NCBI GenBank assembly: GCA_902768985.1
Contig: CACXNA010000012.1
Coordinates: 1-59,082, forward strand
DNA from: an uncultured Bacteroidia bacterium
GTDB lineage: Bacteria; Bacteroidota; Bacteroidia; Bacteroidales; UBA932
Direction: 5' to 3'
Length of the DNA stretch: 59,082 nucleotides
In this document: positions 1 through 7,308 of the stretch, in pieces
How the letters are laid out: every line of letters starts with the position of its first letter
Position numbering within the stretch: the first letter of the stretch is position 1
The notes under the pieces: model-generated
Databases searched by the model: none
Seen by the model: only the letters and a program-made list of their open reading frames with translations
Told to the model about the DNA's origin: nothing
Position numbers and translations under genes: made by a program

Positions 1-7
1 TTGTACG

Positions 8-877
8 ATGGAAGCAAAAATCGTTGACCTTCAAGAATGGGTATCTTTTGGCGGAGGAGGTTTCGGGGAATCCTACTACAACAAGACAGACGACTCCGTA
101 ATCCTTAAGTTGAATAAACCCGGCATTTCTGCCAGCAAGGCGGAGGAGGAGTTTCTACGCTCCAAGGCAGTCTTTCAAATGGGGATTCCATCGGCCGAAC
201 CTTATGAGTTTGTAACGGACGGGCAGCGTTACGGCATGACTGTCCAGCGGATTCAAGGTAAGGAGTCGTTCGGAAGGATCATTGCCGACCATCCCGAACG
301 GCTGGAGGAACTGGCCGGCGTTACGGCAGAATATGCCAAGGCGCTTCACTCCATTCCATGCAATACGGAATCTTTTGACAATCTTGCCTTGCGTACCCGG
401 GAACTGATTATGGAGAACAAGGTGATTCCGGACAATGTCAAGGCAAGGCTGGCAGGCTATCTTGACGAATTGGAGCCGGCAAACACCTGTTTGCACGGAG
501 ACCTTAATCCCTGCAATATCATTACGGCGCAGGGCAAGGTGTACTGGATCGATTTGGGCGATTTCGGCTACGGCAATCCCCTGCTGGATTTCAACATTCT
601 CTCCCACATGAGCGGGTACGGTCCCAATCCCATGATCAAGCACCTTTTCCACATGGACAGAAAGATGCTTGCGCGTTTTTATCAGGCCATGGGAAAGAAG
701 TACTTCGGTCCCGTCTGGGATACACCGGAGCACAAGGAGCAGATGCACCGCATCGCCCAAATTATGGCAGGAAAGGCCATCTGTATGTGGCCCCAGTCCT
801 ACCATGTCAACCTGCCTTATCTTCAGGGAAAGAAACTCCTGACCGCCATCAACCTCTTTATCGGAGACCGGATGTAA
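8..877 (+). CDS. APH/choline-kinase-like phosphotransferase (TIGR02172-like)
   Basis: This 289-residue cytoplasmic protein has the layout of the aminoglycoside/choline phosphotransferase fold. A glycine-rich segment (GGGGFGES, residues 15-22) sits where the nucleotide loop is expected. The catalytic loop HGDLNPCN is at residues 163-170 and the metal-binding DLGD begins at residue 182. The opening 'KIVDLQEW' and the spacing resemble the family first named from Fibrobacter paralogs (TIGR02172). The substrate cannot be read from sequence; a small alcohol, amino sugar or nucleoside is possible, and nothing specifically supports drug resistance. The ATG at base 8 is the only plausible start in the window. 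It stands alone upstream of two tRNA genes on the other strand, so context gives no help. Confidence 0.75.
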   Translation: MEAKIVDLQEWVSFGGGGFGESYYNKTDDSVILKLNKPGISASKAEEEFLRSKAVFQMGIPSAEPYEFVTDGQRYGMTVQRIQGKESFGRIIADHPERLEELAGVTAEYAKALHSIPCNTESFDNLALRTRELIMENKVIPDNVKARLAGYLDELEPANTCLHGDLNPCNIITAQGKVYWIDLGDFGYGNPLLDFNILSHMSGYGPNPMIKHLFHMDRKMLARFYQAMGKKYFGPVWDTPEHKEQMHRIAQIMAGKAICMWPQSYHVNLPYLQGKKLLTAINLFIGDRM

Positions 878-994
878 ACCGCCCTCCTCGCGGCGGCCGT
901 CACCAACTGAATACCTACTCCACACCCGCACACAAAAAAAACCGCCGCAAGTATGCGCCGGAAGATATAGTGAAGTATTTGTATTGTGTCGGGT

Positions 995-1071
995 TGGTAG
1001 CGGGAGTGGGTCACGATCCCACGACCTCCGGATTATGAATCCGACGCTCTAACCAGCTGAGCTACCCCGCC
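995..1071 (-). tRNA. tRNA-Met (anticodon CAT)
   Basis: Read on the minus strand it folds as a full cloverleaf. The 7-bp acceptor has G-T wobbles at both ends, the D-arm is GCTC/GAGC, the anticodon stem is TCGGA/TCCGG with loop TTCATAA (anticodon CAT), and the T-stem is GTGGG/CCCAC. The 3' CCA is encoded. The T-loop reads ATCGTGA instead of the usual TTCRANY. A CAT anticodon could also mean initiator Met or lysidine-modified Ile2. The first acceptor pair (G-T) is not the C-A mismatch of initiators, so elongator Met is the best call. It probably shares a transcript with the tRNA-Gln just upstream. Confidence 0.93.
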
Positions 1072-1085
1072 ATCAGAAAAATTCG

Positions 1086-1156
1086 TTGAGATAGAAGGAT
1101 TCGAACCCTCACTGACAGAGCCAGAATCTGTAGTGCTACCATTACACCATATCTCA
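1086..1156 (-). tRNA. tRNA-Gln (anticodon CTG)
   Basis: Minus-strand cloverleaf with acceptor TGAGATA/TATCTCA, anticodon stem ACAGA/TCTGT, loop TTCTGGC (anticodon CTG) and a canonical T-loop TTCGAAT. The discriminator is A and no CCA is encoded. It lies 14 bases upstream of tRNA-Met on the same strand, so the two are likely one transcript from the promoter at 1187-1217. Confidence 0.95.
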
Positions 1157-1186
1157 ATATTCCCACACCTTGCGGTTTTGGGACTG

Positions 1187-1217
1187 CAAATGTACAACAC
1201 TTTTGCTAATTTGCAAA
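1187..1217 (-). promoter_or_regulatory. Promoter of the tRNA-Gln/tRNA-Met transcript
   Basis: On the minus strand TTTG (1214-1217) is followed by exactly 19 bases and then TACATTTG (1187-1194), a perfect match to the Bacteroidota -33/-7 consensus TTTG-N19-TAnnTTTG. The 14 bases at 1177-1190 (TTTGCAGTCCCAAA on the minus strand) recur exactly at the tRNA-Leu promoter at 20308-20321. Confidence 0.8.
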
Positions 1218-1218
1218 A

Positions 1219-1698
1219 TTATTTTCTCTCAATCAGTACGATTGCCCAGACTTCGCACCCTTCTTTGCGTCCGACGAAGCCCAATCGCTCGGTCGTGGTG
1301 GCCTTGACGCTCACCCGGGCGGGGCTGATGCCCATCACCTCGGAGAGGCATTCGCGCATCGCGTTGATGTAGGGCGCGACCTTCGGAGCCTGCAGGGCGA
1401 TGGTGATGTCCACATTGACGACCGACCAGCTGCGATACTCCGGGAGATTCAGCACAGCGGTCAGCAGCTCGGTGCTGTCCACGCCCTTCCAGCGGTCGTC
1501 CGTGTCGGGGAAAAGGTGGCCGATATCGCCGAGGGCGAGCGCGCCGAGCAGCGCGTCGCAGAGCGCGTGGATGGCCACGTCGCCGTCGGAATGGGCCACA
1601 AAGCCCGTCTCCGACGGAATCTGCACGCCGCCGAGGAACATCGGAAGGCCCTCCGCGAGCGCGTGCACATCGTATCCTTGTCCTATTCTGTACTCCAT
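1219..1698 (-). CDS. ispF: 2-C-methyl-D-erythritol 2,4-cyclodiphosphate synthase
   Basis: IspF cyclises CDP-methylerythritol 2-phosphate to MEcPP with loss of CMP in the non-mevalonate isoprenoid pathway. The 159 residues are the normal length. Visible landmarks are the zinc ligands in GYDVHAL (D10, H12), the HSDGD segment near residue 36, DTDDRW, and the C-terminal KATTTERLGFVGRKEG. The ATG at 1698 lies 7 bases after a -7 box (1706-1713), so the message is probably leaderless. A second gene of the same pathway, ispE, lies at 29393. The divergent neighbour at 1741 shares the tiny promoter region. Confidence 0.97.
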   Translation of the reverse strand: MEYRIGQGYDVHALAEGLPMFLGGVQIPSETGFVAHSDGDVAIHALCDALLGALALGDIGHLFPDTDDRWKGVDSTELLTAVLNLPEYRSWSVVNVDITIALQAPKVAPYINAMRECLSEVMGISPARVSVKATTTERLGFVGRKEGCEVWAIVLIERK

Positions 1699-1705
1699 AT
1701 TGCTG

Positions 1706-1734
1706 CAAAAGTACAGAAAAAATAGTTACTTTTG
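1706..1734. promoter_or_regulatory. Overlapping divergent promoters for ispF and the 1741 operon
   Basis: Two TACTTTTG boxes face outward, one on the minus strand at 1706-1713 (ispF) and one on the plus strand at 1727-1734 (the 1741 operon), only 13 bases apart. Each lies 6-7 bases from the start codon it serves. The -33 region of each must overlap the other promoter, so simultaneous firing may be mutually exclusive (inference). Confidence 0.7.
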
Positions 1735-1740
1735 TAAGTT

Positions 1741-2037
1741 ATGGGACTATTTAATTTCTTCGGTGAGAACGAACACCGGGTTTTCAACTACAAGCCGATC
1801 TACTACGATCCGGCGGAAGAAGAGCGCAAGCGCCGCTTCGGCGCCGTGGACGGCACGATGGAGCGGGAGAAGGAGGAGGGCACCTACGTGCCCGGCTCCT
1901 ACATCCGGGGCTCCTTCCGGGAGGGCGCGCGCACGCGCACCCCGATGAAGCGCGCACAGACCATCATCGGCATCATCTCGATGCTGCTGATCATCGGCGT
2001 GCTCTTCTTCATCGCCAAGTTCTACGCCCTGCTGTAG
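1741..2037 (+). CDS. Small conserved single-pass membrane protein
   Basis: A 98-residue protein with a charged N-terminal two thirds (FFGENEHRVFNYKP..., EEERKRRF) and one hydrophobic helix at about residues 72-96 (IIGIISMLLIIGVLFFIAKF). It resembles small proteins commonly seen beside housekeeping genes in Bacteroidota; I know no function. It is the first gene of the operon continuing into mutL, with only 4 bases before the mutL start. The -7 box TACTTTTG ends 6 bases before the ATG, implying a leaderless message. An N-in orientation with a cytoplasmic tail is the simplest topology. Confidence 0.8.
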   Translation: MGLFNFFGENEHRVFNYKPIYYDPAEEERKRRFGAVDGTMEREKEEGTYVPGSYIRGSFREGARTRTPMKRAQTIIGIISMLLIIGVLFFIAKFYALL

Positions 2038-2041
2038 CGGG

Positions 2042-3841
2042 ATGGGCAAGTTGAAGATCCTTCCGGCGCAAATCGCCAACATGATCGCCGCGGGCGAGGT
2101 CGTGCAGCGACCCGCGTCCGTGGTGAAGGAGCTCATGGAGAACGCCGTGGACGCGGGCGCGACGCAGGTCGCCGTGGTCGTGACCGACGCGGGACGCACG
2201 CTCCTGCAGGTCATCGACAACGGCTGCGGCATGTCGCCGGTGGACGCCGTGCTCTGCTTCGAGCGCCACGCGACCTCCAAGATCGCCACGGCCGAAGACC
2301 TGGAGCAGATCCTCACCTACGGCTTCCGCGGCGAGGCGCTCGCCAGCATCGCCGCCGTGGCGGAAGTGACGCTGCGCACGCGCCGGCCGCAGGACGAAAC
2401 AGCGACGGAAGTGCGCGTGGGCGCCTTCGGCGAAGTGAAGACCGCCACCGTGGCGGCGCCCGTGGGTTCCAATTTCGCGGTACGCAACCTCTTCTACAAC
2501 ACCCCTGCGCGCCGCAAGTTCCTCAAGAGCGACAACGTCGAACTCAAGCATATCCTCGAAGAATTCACGCGCGTGGCGCTGACCCGCCCCGACATCGCCT
2601 TCACCCTGTCCCACAACGGGCGCGAACTATTCGTGCTGAAGAAGGCCAAATCGCTGAAATTCCGCATCCTCGACCTGCTCGGCAGCAACGTGGTCGGGGA
2701 CATCGTGGACCTGTCGGCCAACACCTCCGTGGTGCGCGTGAGCGGCTTCGTCGGCCGCCCCGACACCGCCCGGAAGACCCCCGGCAACCAATATTTCTTC
2801 GTCAACGGGCGCTATTTCCGCAGCGCGTACCTCCACAAGGCCGTGATGAAGGCCTACGAGGAGATGATCCCCGACGGGGTCACGCCCGCCTACTTCATCT
2901 TCCTGGAGACGGACCCGCACGCAATCGACGTCAACATCCACCCGACCAAGACGGAGATCAAGTTCGAGGACGACGCTGTCATCTTCCAGATCCTCTACGC
3001 CTGCGTCAAGGAGACGCTCGGGCGCAACAGCTTCGGCGCCAGCATCGACTTCAACACCGAGGGCGCCACGCCCCTGCCCCAGCTCGGGGACAGTTTCGAG
3101 CAGTACAAGGGGGTCTCGATGCCCGTCATCGAGACGGACCCGGCGTACGATCCGTTCAAGGAGATTCCGGATCAGGTTCGGAATGACTATGGCGGGGCCA
3201 GGAATGACGGGGGCTACAGCCGCTTCGTCGACAAGAGCCAGGATTACGGCAAGCTCTTCGAGGAGAAGACCCTCCCGCTGGGCCGCCTGCTTATCCTGCA
3301 GGGCAAATACATCCTCACCCCGGCGGCCTCCGGCCTGATGATCGTCCACATCGGCCGCGCCCGCGAGCGCATCCTCTACGAGCAGACGCTCCGCGCCCTG
3401 GGGCAGAACGCGCACGTCACGCAGACCGCCCTCTTCCCCGTCCAGGTGCAGGTGGGCGCGCAGCAGCGCCTCCTCTTCGAGGACAACGCCGCGCTGCTCG
3501 CGCAGCTGGGCTTCGACATCGCCGCCTTCGGCACGGACACCGTGGTGGTGAACGGTGTGCCGGAAGGCTACAGCTGCGAACCCGGCAAGGTGGAGCAGCT
3601 TGTCAGCGACCTTGTGTACATTTTGTCAGAGGAACGCGAGGCCCTGCCGGAGATGCTCCAGCAGCGTCTGGCGGAGAAATTCGCCACCCTGGGTGCCTCC
3701 CACGCCGATCCGCCGTCCTCCCCGCAGGACGCGCAGCGGCTCATTGACACGCTTTTTGCATGCGACAACGCCGAACTCACCCCGAGCGGCCGGCGCATCG
3801 TCAGCATCGTCCCCCTCGGGGATATAGACAAGAAATTCTAA
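2042..3841 (+). CDS. mutL: DNA mismatch repair protein MutL
   Basis: MutL couples MutS mismatch recognition to strand incision or helicase loading. The N-terminal GHKL ATPase is intact: E33-N34 in ELMENAVDAGA, DNGCGM, RHATSKI and the lid GFRGEALASI. A transducer domain follows to about residue 330, then a linker and a C-terminal dimerisation domain ending CDNAELTPSGRRI. Two oddities stand out. The linker (about residues 375-390) is encoded by a dispersed-repeat-like sequence (3163-3210) reading IPDQVRNDYGGARNDGG. Where many MutL proteins carry the endonuclease motif DQHAxxE, this one has VHIGRARERILYE (residues 435-447), so the aspartate and histidine appear lost. At 599 residues the length is normal. 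Confidence 0.96.
   Translation: MGKLKILPAQIANMIAAGEVVQRPASVVKELMENAVDAGATQVAVVVTDAGRTLLQVIDNGCGMSPVDAVLCFERHATSKIATAEDLEQILTYGFRGEALASIAAVAEVTLRTRRPQDETATEVRVGAFGEVKTATVAAPVGSNFAVRNLFYNTPARRKFLKSDNVELKHILEEFTRVALTRPDIAFTLSHNGRELFVLKKAKSLKFRILDLLGSNVVGDIVDLSANTSVVRVSGFVGRPDTARKTPGNQYFFVNGRYFRSAYLHKAVMKAYEEMIPDGVTPAYFIFLETDPHAIDVNIHPTKTEIKFEDDAVIFQILYACVKETLGRNSFGASIDFNTEGATPLPQLGDSFEQYKGVSMPVIETDPAYDPFKEIPDQVRNDYGGARNDGGYSRFVDKSQDYGKLFEEKTLPLGRLLILQGKYILTPAASGLMIVHIGRARERILYEQTLRALGQNAHVTQTALFPVQVQVGAQQRLLFEDNAALLAQLGFDIAAFGTDTVVVNGVPEGYSCEPGKVEQLVSDLVYILSEEREALPEMLQQRLAEKFATLGASHADPPSSPQDAQRLIDTLFACDNAELTPSGRRIVSIVPLGDIDKKF
3163..3210 (+). repeat. Dispersed-repeat-like sequence inside mutL
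   Basis: The segment contains GATTCCGGATCAGGTTCGG followed by AATGAC twice (GGAATGACTATGG and GGAATGACGG). Short elements that translate as 'IPDQVRND..GARND' are a familiar type of dispersed repeat in many bacterial genomes. Here it is in frame and lies in the unconserved MutL linker, so the reading frame survives. Only this copy is visible in the window. Confidence 0.5.
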
Positions 3842-4555
3842 ATGGCATACTATTACTACGGCAACGACGGCGGTCGCAGGGGGGGATTCCTCTCCTCGCT
3901 GCCTCCCGTGACCAAGAACCTGATCATCATCAACGTGATCGTGTTCGTGGCCTCCCTCCTCAACCAGAACTTCATGATCGGCACCTTCGCCCTGTTCTAC
4001 CCCACCTCCGTGTATTTTCACTGGTGGCAGGTGGTCACGCACATGTTCATGCACGGCGGGTTCTGGCACATCTTCTTCAACATGTACACGCTGCTGATCT
4101 TCGGCTGCGTGGTGGAACGGATTATTGGCAGCAAGAAATTCCTGCTCTTCTACTTCATCTGCGGCCTGGGCGCCGTGGCCCTGCACCTCGGGGTGGAATA
4201 CCTCCAGATGCAGTCCTACATGCAAGGGGCCGCGCTCGGCAACGCCACCGCGATCCAGAACATCGCCATGATCAAGAACACCCCGACCGTAGGCGCTTCC
4301 GGCGCCATCTACGGCGTGCTGATGGGCTACGCGATGCTCTTCCCGGAGTCCCGGATGACCCTGCTCTTCCCGCCCGTGACGCTCAGCGCCAAGTGGATGG
4401 TCGCGATCTTCGCCGCCATCGAGCTCTTCACCGGCGTGACCGGCATCTCGGCCGGCATCGCGCATTTCGCCCACCTGGGCGGCATGCTCATCGGCTGGCT
4501 GATGATCCTGTCGTGGCGCAAGCGCGGCGTCTTGTTCGACCCTAACAGACTTTGA
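3842..4555 (+). CDS. Rhomboid family intramembrane serine protease
   Basis: A 237-residue polytopic membrane protein cutting substrates within the lipid bilayer. The serine motif GASGAIYG (S153) and the histidine in AHLGG (H211) form the expected Ser-His dyad. The HGGFWHIFFNMYTL segment is the conserved TM2 signature (HxxxxHxxxN). About six transmembrane helices can be read. The N-terminus (YYYYGNDGGRRGG) is Tyr/Gly-rich and cytoplasmic. It begins directly after the mutL stop codon, so the two are co-transcribed. The substrate is unknown. Confidence 0.93.
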   Translation: MAYYYYGNDGGRRGGFLSSLPPVTKNLIIINVIVFVASLLNQNFMIGTFALFYPTSVYFHWWQVVTHMFMHGGFWHIFFNMYTLLIFGCVVERIIGSKKFLLFYFICGLGAVALHLGVEYLQMQSYMQGAALGNATAIQNIAMIKNTPTVGASGAIYGVLMGYAMLFPESRMTLLFPPVTLSAKWMVAIFAAIELFTGVTGISAGIAHFAHLGGMLIGWLMILSWRKRGVLFDPNRL

Positions 4556-4556
4556 T

Positions 4557-5201
4557 ATGGACAGCACACCCATCCTCCAGGAAGCCGTCGAGATCCTGCG
4601 CAAAGGCGGCGTGATCCTCTACCCCACCGACACCGTGTGGGGCATCGGCTGCGACGCCACCAACGAGGCCGCCGTGGCCCGCGTGTTCGAGATCAAGCGG
4701 CGCTCCGAGGCCAAGAGCCTCGTGCTGCTGGCCAGCGACCTGGACATGGTTGCGAAATACGTCAAGCAGATTCCCTCCATCGCCATCGACCTCGTGGAGG
4801 TCAACGACGCCCCGATGACCATCATCTACCCGGGCGCGCAGTACCTGGCGCCGAACGCCGTCGCGGAGGACGGTTCCGTGGGAATCCGCATCCCGCTCGT
4901 TCCGGAAGATGAAGCTTCTGAAGATGAAGCGCCTGCGCGCAAAGGGGCGGCCCCGAAGGGCAACCTGACGGCCGGCGCCTTCTGCCGCGAGCTGGTGCGC
5001 CGGCTGCGCCGCCCGCTCGTCAGCACCTCCGCCAACATTTCCGGCGAGCCCACGCCCGCCTCGTTCGCCGAGATCTCCGAGGAGATCAAGGGCGCCGTCG
5101 ACTACGTCGTGCCGAAGCCCTTCGGCGCCGGCGCCTCCGGCCGCTCCTCGCAGATCATCAAACTCGGCCTCGACGGCGAAGTCCAGATTCTCAGACCGTA
5201 A
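4557..5201 (+). CDS. tsaC: L-threonylcarbamoyladenylate synthase (Sua5/YrdC family)
   Basis: Makes threonylcarbamoyl-AMP from threonine, bicarbonate and ATP, the first step toward t6A37 in ANN-decoding tRNAs. The YrdC landmarks are present: LYPTDTVWGIGCDATN near the N-terminus, the KRRSEAKSLVLL segment, VGIRIP, and PLVSTSANISGEP. The 214 residues include an unusual acidic insertion between VGIRIP and FCRELVRRL (roughly residues 118-143), encoded partly by a 15-base tandem repeat (EDEAS, then EDEAP). The protein lacks the C-terminal Sua5 domain. It starts one base after the rhomboid gene ends. Confidence 0.93.
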   Translation: MDSTPILQEAVEILRKGGVILYPTDTVWGIGCDATNEAAVARVFEIKRRSEAKSLVLLASDLDMVAKYVKQIPSIAIDLVEVNDAPMTIIYPGAQYLAPNAVAEDGSVGIRIPLVPEDEASEDEAPARKGAAPKGNLTAGAFCRELVRRLRRPLVSTSANISGEPTPASFAEISEEIKGAVDYVVPKPFGAGASGRSSQIIKLGLDGEVQILRP

Positions 5202-5207
5202 GCGAAT

Positions 5208-6581
5208 ATGGCGACGAAAGCGAAAACTGTATTCTACTGCACCTCTTGCGGCAACGAGAGTCCCAAATGGATGGGCCGCTGCCCCGCGTGCGGGGAGTGG
5301 AACACCATGAAGGAAGCCCCGGCGGAGCCGAAAAAGGGCACAGCGTCGGGCGGCAGCCGCGGCAGCGTGGCGGCGCGCAACGAACGTCGGCCGCAGCGGC
5401 TGCGCGAGATCGACTATTCGCAGGATGCGCGCATCTCCCTCGGCCTGGGGGAGGTGGACCGGATCCTCGGGGGCGGCATGGTGCCGGGGTCGCTGGTGCT
5501 CATCGGCGGTGAGCCGGGCATCGGCAAGTCCACCCTCAGCCTGCAGATTCCGCTGTGCTGCCAGGATTTGCGTACGCTTTACGTCACCGGCGAGGAGAGC
5601 GCCAGGCAGGTGGGCATGCGCGCCAAACGCCTGGGCGGCGACGACAGCAACTGCTCCATCTTCTGCGAGACGCTGATCGACACCGTGATCGAGGAGGCGC
5701 GCGAGATGATGCCCGACCTGATGATCGTGGACTCCGTCCAGACGATGTACACCGACTCCGTCGAATCGGCCCCCGGCTCCGTGAGCCAGATCAAGGAGGT
5801 GGCCGCTGCCCTGCTGCGCTTCGCGAAAGAAAGCGGCGTGCCGGTGATCCTGATCGGCCACATCACCAAGGATGGCTTCATCGCCGGCCCGAAGATCCTC
5901 GAACACATTGTGGACGTGGTCCTGCAGTTCGAGGGCGAGAACCGCGGCTCCTACCGCGTGCTGCGGAGCATCAAGAACCGTTTCGGCTCCACTTCCGAGC
6001 TCGCCGTCTTCGAGATGACGGGCACGGGCCTGCGCGAAGTCGCCAATCCCTCTGAAATGCTGATTCCGATGCACGAGCAGGGCCTGAGCGGCACCGCCAT
6101 CGCGGCGATGCTGGACGGCACGCGCCCGTTGCTCTTCGAGGTGCAGGCGCTGGTCAGCTCCGCCGTGTACGGCACGGCGCAACGCTCCGCCACGGGCTTT
6201 GACGCCCGGCGCCTCAACATGCTCCTGGCGGTGCTGGAGAAGCGCGCCGGCTTCCACCTCAGCGCCAAGGACGTGTTCTTGAATATGGCCGGCGGCCTGA
6301 AGGTCAGCGACCCGGCGGTGGACCTCGCGGTCATCTGTGCCGTCCTGTCTTCGAACTTCGATTTCGCCATCCCGTCCGACGTCTGCTTCGCGGGCGAGGT
6401 GGGCCTGAGCGGCGAGATCCGCCCCGTCGGGCAGATCGACCGCCGCGTGCAAGAAGCGGCCCGCCTGGGCTTCAAGCGCATCTTTGTGTCCTCCTTCTCC
6501 AAGGTGGAGGTCAAGCCCGATGGCATCAAGGTCGTGAAAGTCGCCGACGTGCCGGCGCTGGTGAAAGCCTTATTCAAATAG
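5208..6581 (+). CDS. radA: DNA repair protein RadA (Sms)
   Basis: RadA is a RecA-like, DnaB-type motor that processes recombination intermediates. In order: an N-terminal C4 zinc finger (C11, C14, C26, C29), a RecA-like ATPase with Walker A GEPGIGKST (residues 101-109) and Walker B DLMIVDS, the RadA-specific KNRFG motif (from K256), and a C-terminal Lon-protease-like domain ending VKVADVPALVKALFK. At 457 residues it has the standard length. It lies in the mutL-tsaC operon, 6 bases after tsaC, giving a run with two genome-maintenance genes. Confidence 0.97.
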   Translation: MATKAKTVFYCTSCGNESPKWMGRCPACGEWNTMKEAPAEPKKGTASGGSRGSVAARNERRPQRLREIDYSQDARISLGLGEVDRILGGGMVPGSLVLIGGEPGIGKSTLSLQIPLCCQDLRTLYVTGEESARQVGMRAKRLGGDDSNCSIFCETLIDTVIEEAREMMPDLMIVDSVQTMYTDSVESAPGSVSQIKEVAAALLRFAKESGVPVILIGHITKDGFIAGPKILEHIVDVVLQFEGENRGSYRVLRSIKNRFGSTSELAVFEMTGTGLREVANPSEMLIPMHEQGLSGTAIAAMLDGTRPLLFEVQALVSSAVYGTAQRSATGFDARRLNMLLAVLEKRAGFHLSAKDVFLNMAGGLKVSDPAVDLAVICAVLSSNFDFAIPSDVCFAGEVGLSGEIRPVGQIDRRVQEAARLGFKRIFVSSFSKVEVKPDGIKVVKVADVPALVKALFK

Positions 6582-6584
6582 CCG

Positions 6585-7292
6585 ATGGAATTATTCTTCT
6601 CCGACGATATCTGCGACGGACGCGTCCGGCTGGACGCCGAGGAGTCCGGGCACTGCGTGCGCGTGCTGCGGCACCGCCCGGGCGATGAGATCTCCGTGAT
6701 CGACGGGCGCGGGACGCTGTACCGCTGCGCGCTGGAGATCGCCGACGCCAAGGGCGCCGAGGCGCGCGTCATCGAAGCGCAGCCCGGCTTCGGCGCGCAT
6801 CCCTACCACTTGACGATGGCAGTCTGCCCGACCAAGAACATCGACCGCTACGAGTGGTTCGTGGAGAAGGCGACGGAGATCGGCGTCGACGTGATCGCGC
6901 CGGTGATCGGCGAGCGCTCGGAGCGGCGGGTCCTCAAGACGGACCGCCTGCGCCGCCTCACGCTCTCGGCCGCCAAGCAGTCGCTCAAGGCGGCCATCCC
7001 GACCGTCGCCGAACCGCAGTCCGTGCGCGACTTCATCCTCGCCGCGCCGGCCGACGCGCTGAAACTCATCTGCTACTGCTTCGACGATGTCGAGCGGAAG
7101 CAGATCCAGCAGCTGCTTCCGGCAAAGGAAATCTGTATTCTGATTGGCCCGGAGGGGGACTTCAGTCCCGAGGAGGCAGCACTGGCGCGGGAGCGCGGCT
7201 GGATCCCGGTGTCGCTGGGCGAGAGCCGCCTGCGCACGGAGACGGCGGCCGTCGTCGCCGCCACCGCGGTGTATCTTTATAGCGCAGTCTAA
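6585..7292 (+). CDS. rsmE: 16S rRNA (uracil1498-N3)-methyltransferase
   Basis: RsmE methylates U1498 of 16S rRNA using SAM. The 235-residue protein shows the N-terminal PUA-like part (ESGHCVRVLRHRPGDEI) and the C-terminal SPOUT knot with IGPEGDFSPEEAALA and SLGESRLRTETAA, the signature SAM-binding loops of the family. It begins 3 bases after radA and so belongs to the same operon. Confidence 0.95.
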   Translation: MELFFSDDICDGRVRLDAEESGHCVRVLRHRPGDEISVIDGRGTLYRCALEIADAKGAEARVIEAQPGFGAHPYHLTMAVCPTKNIDRYEWFVEKATEIGVDVIAPVIGERSERRVLKTDRLRRLTLSAAKQSLKAAIPTVAEPQSVRDFILAAPADALKLICYCFDDVERKQIQQLLPAKEICILIGPEGDFSPEEAALARERGWIPVSLGESRLRTETAAVVAATAVYLYSAV

Positions 7293-7308
7293 TCACATAA
7301 ATAACAAG

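Noticed and set aside
881-902. GC-rich hairpin CCGCC/GGCGG after the first gene
   Set aside because: No T-tract follows and the stem is short; not supported as a terminator.
4330-4350. Fusion of rhomboid and tsaC into one protein
   Set aside because: Separate start codon and stop with a one-base gap; each has the normal family length.
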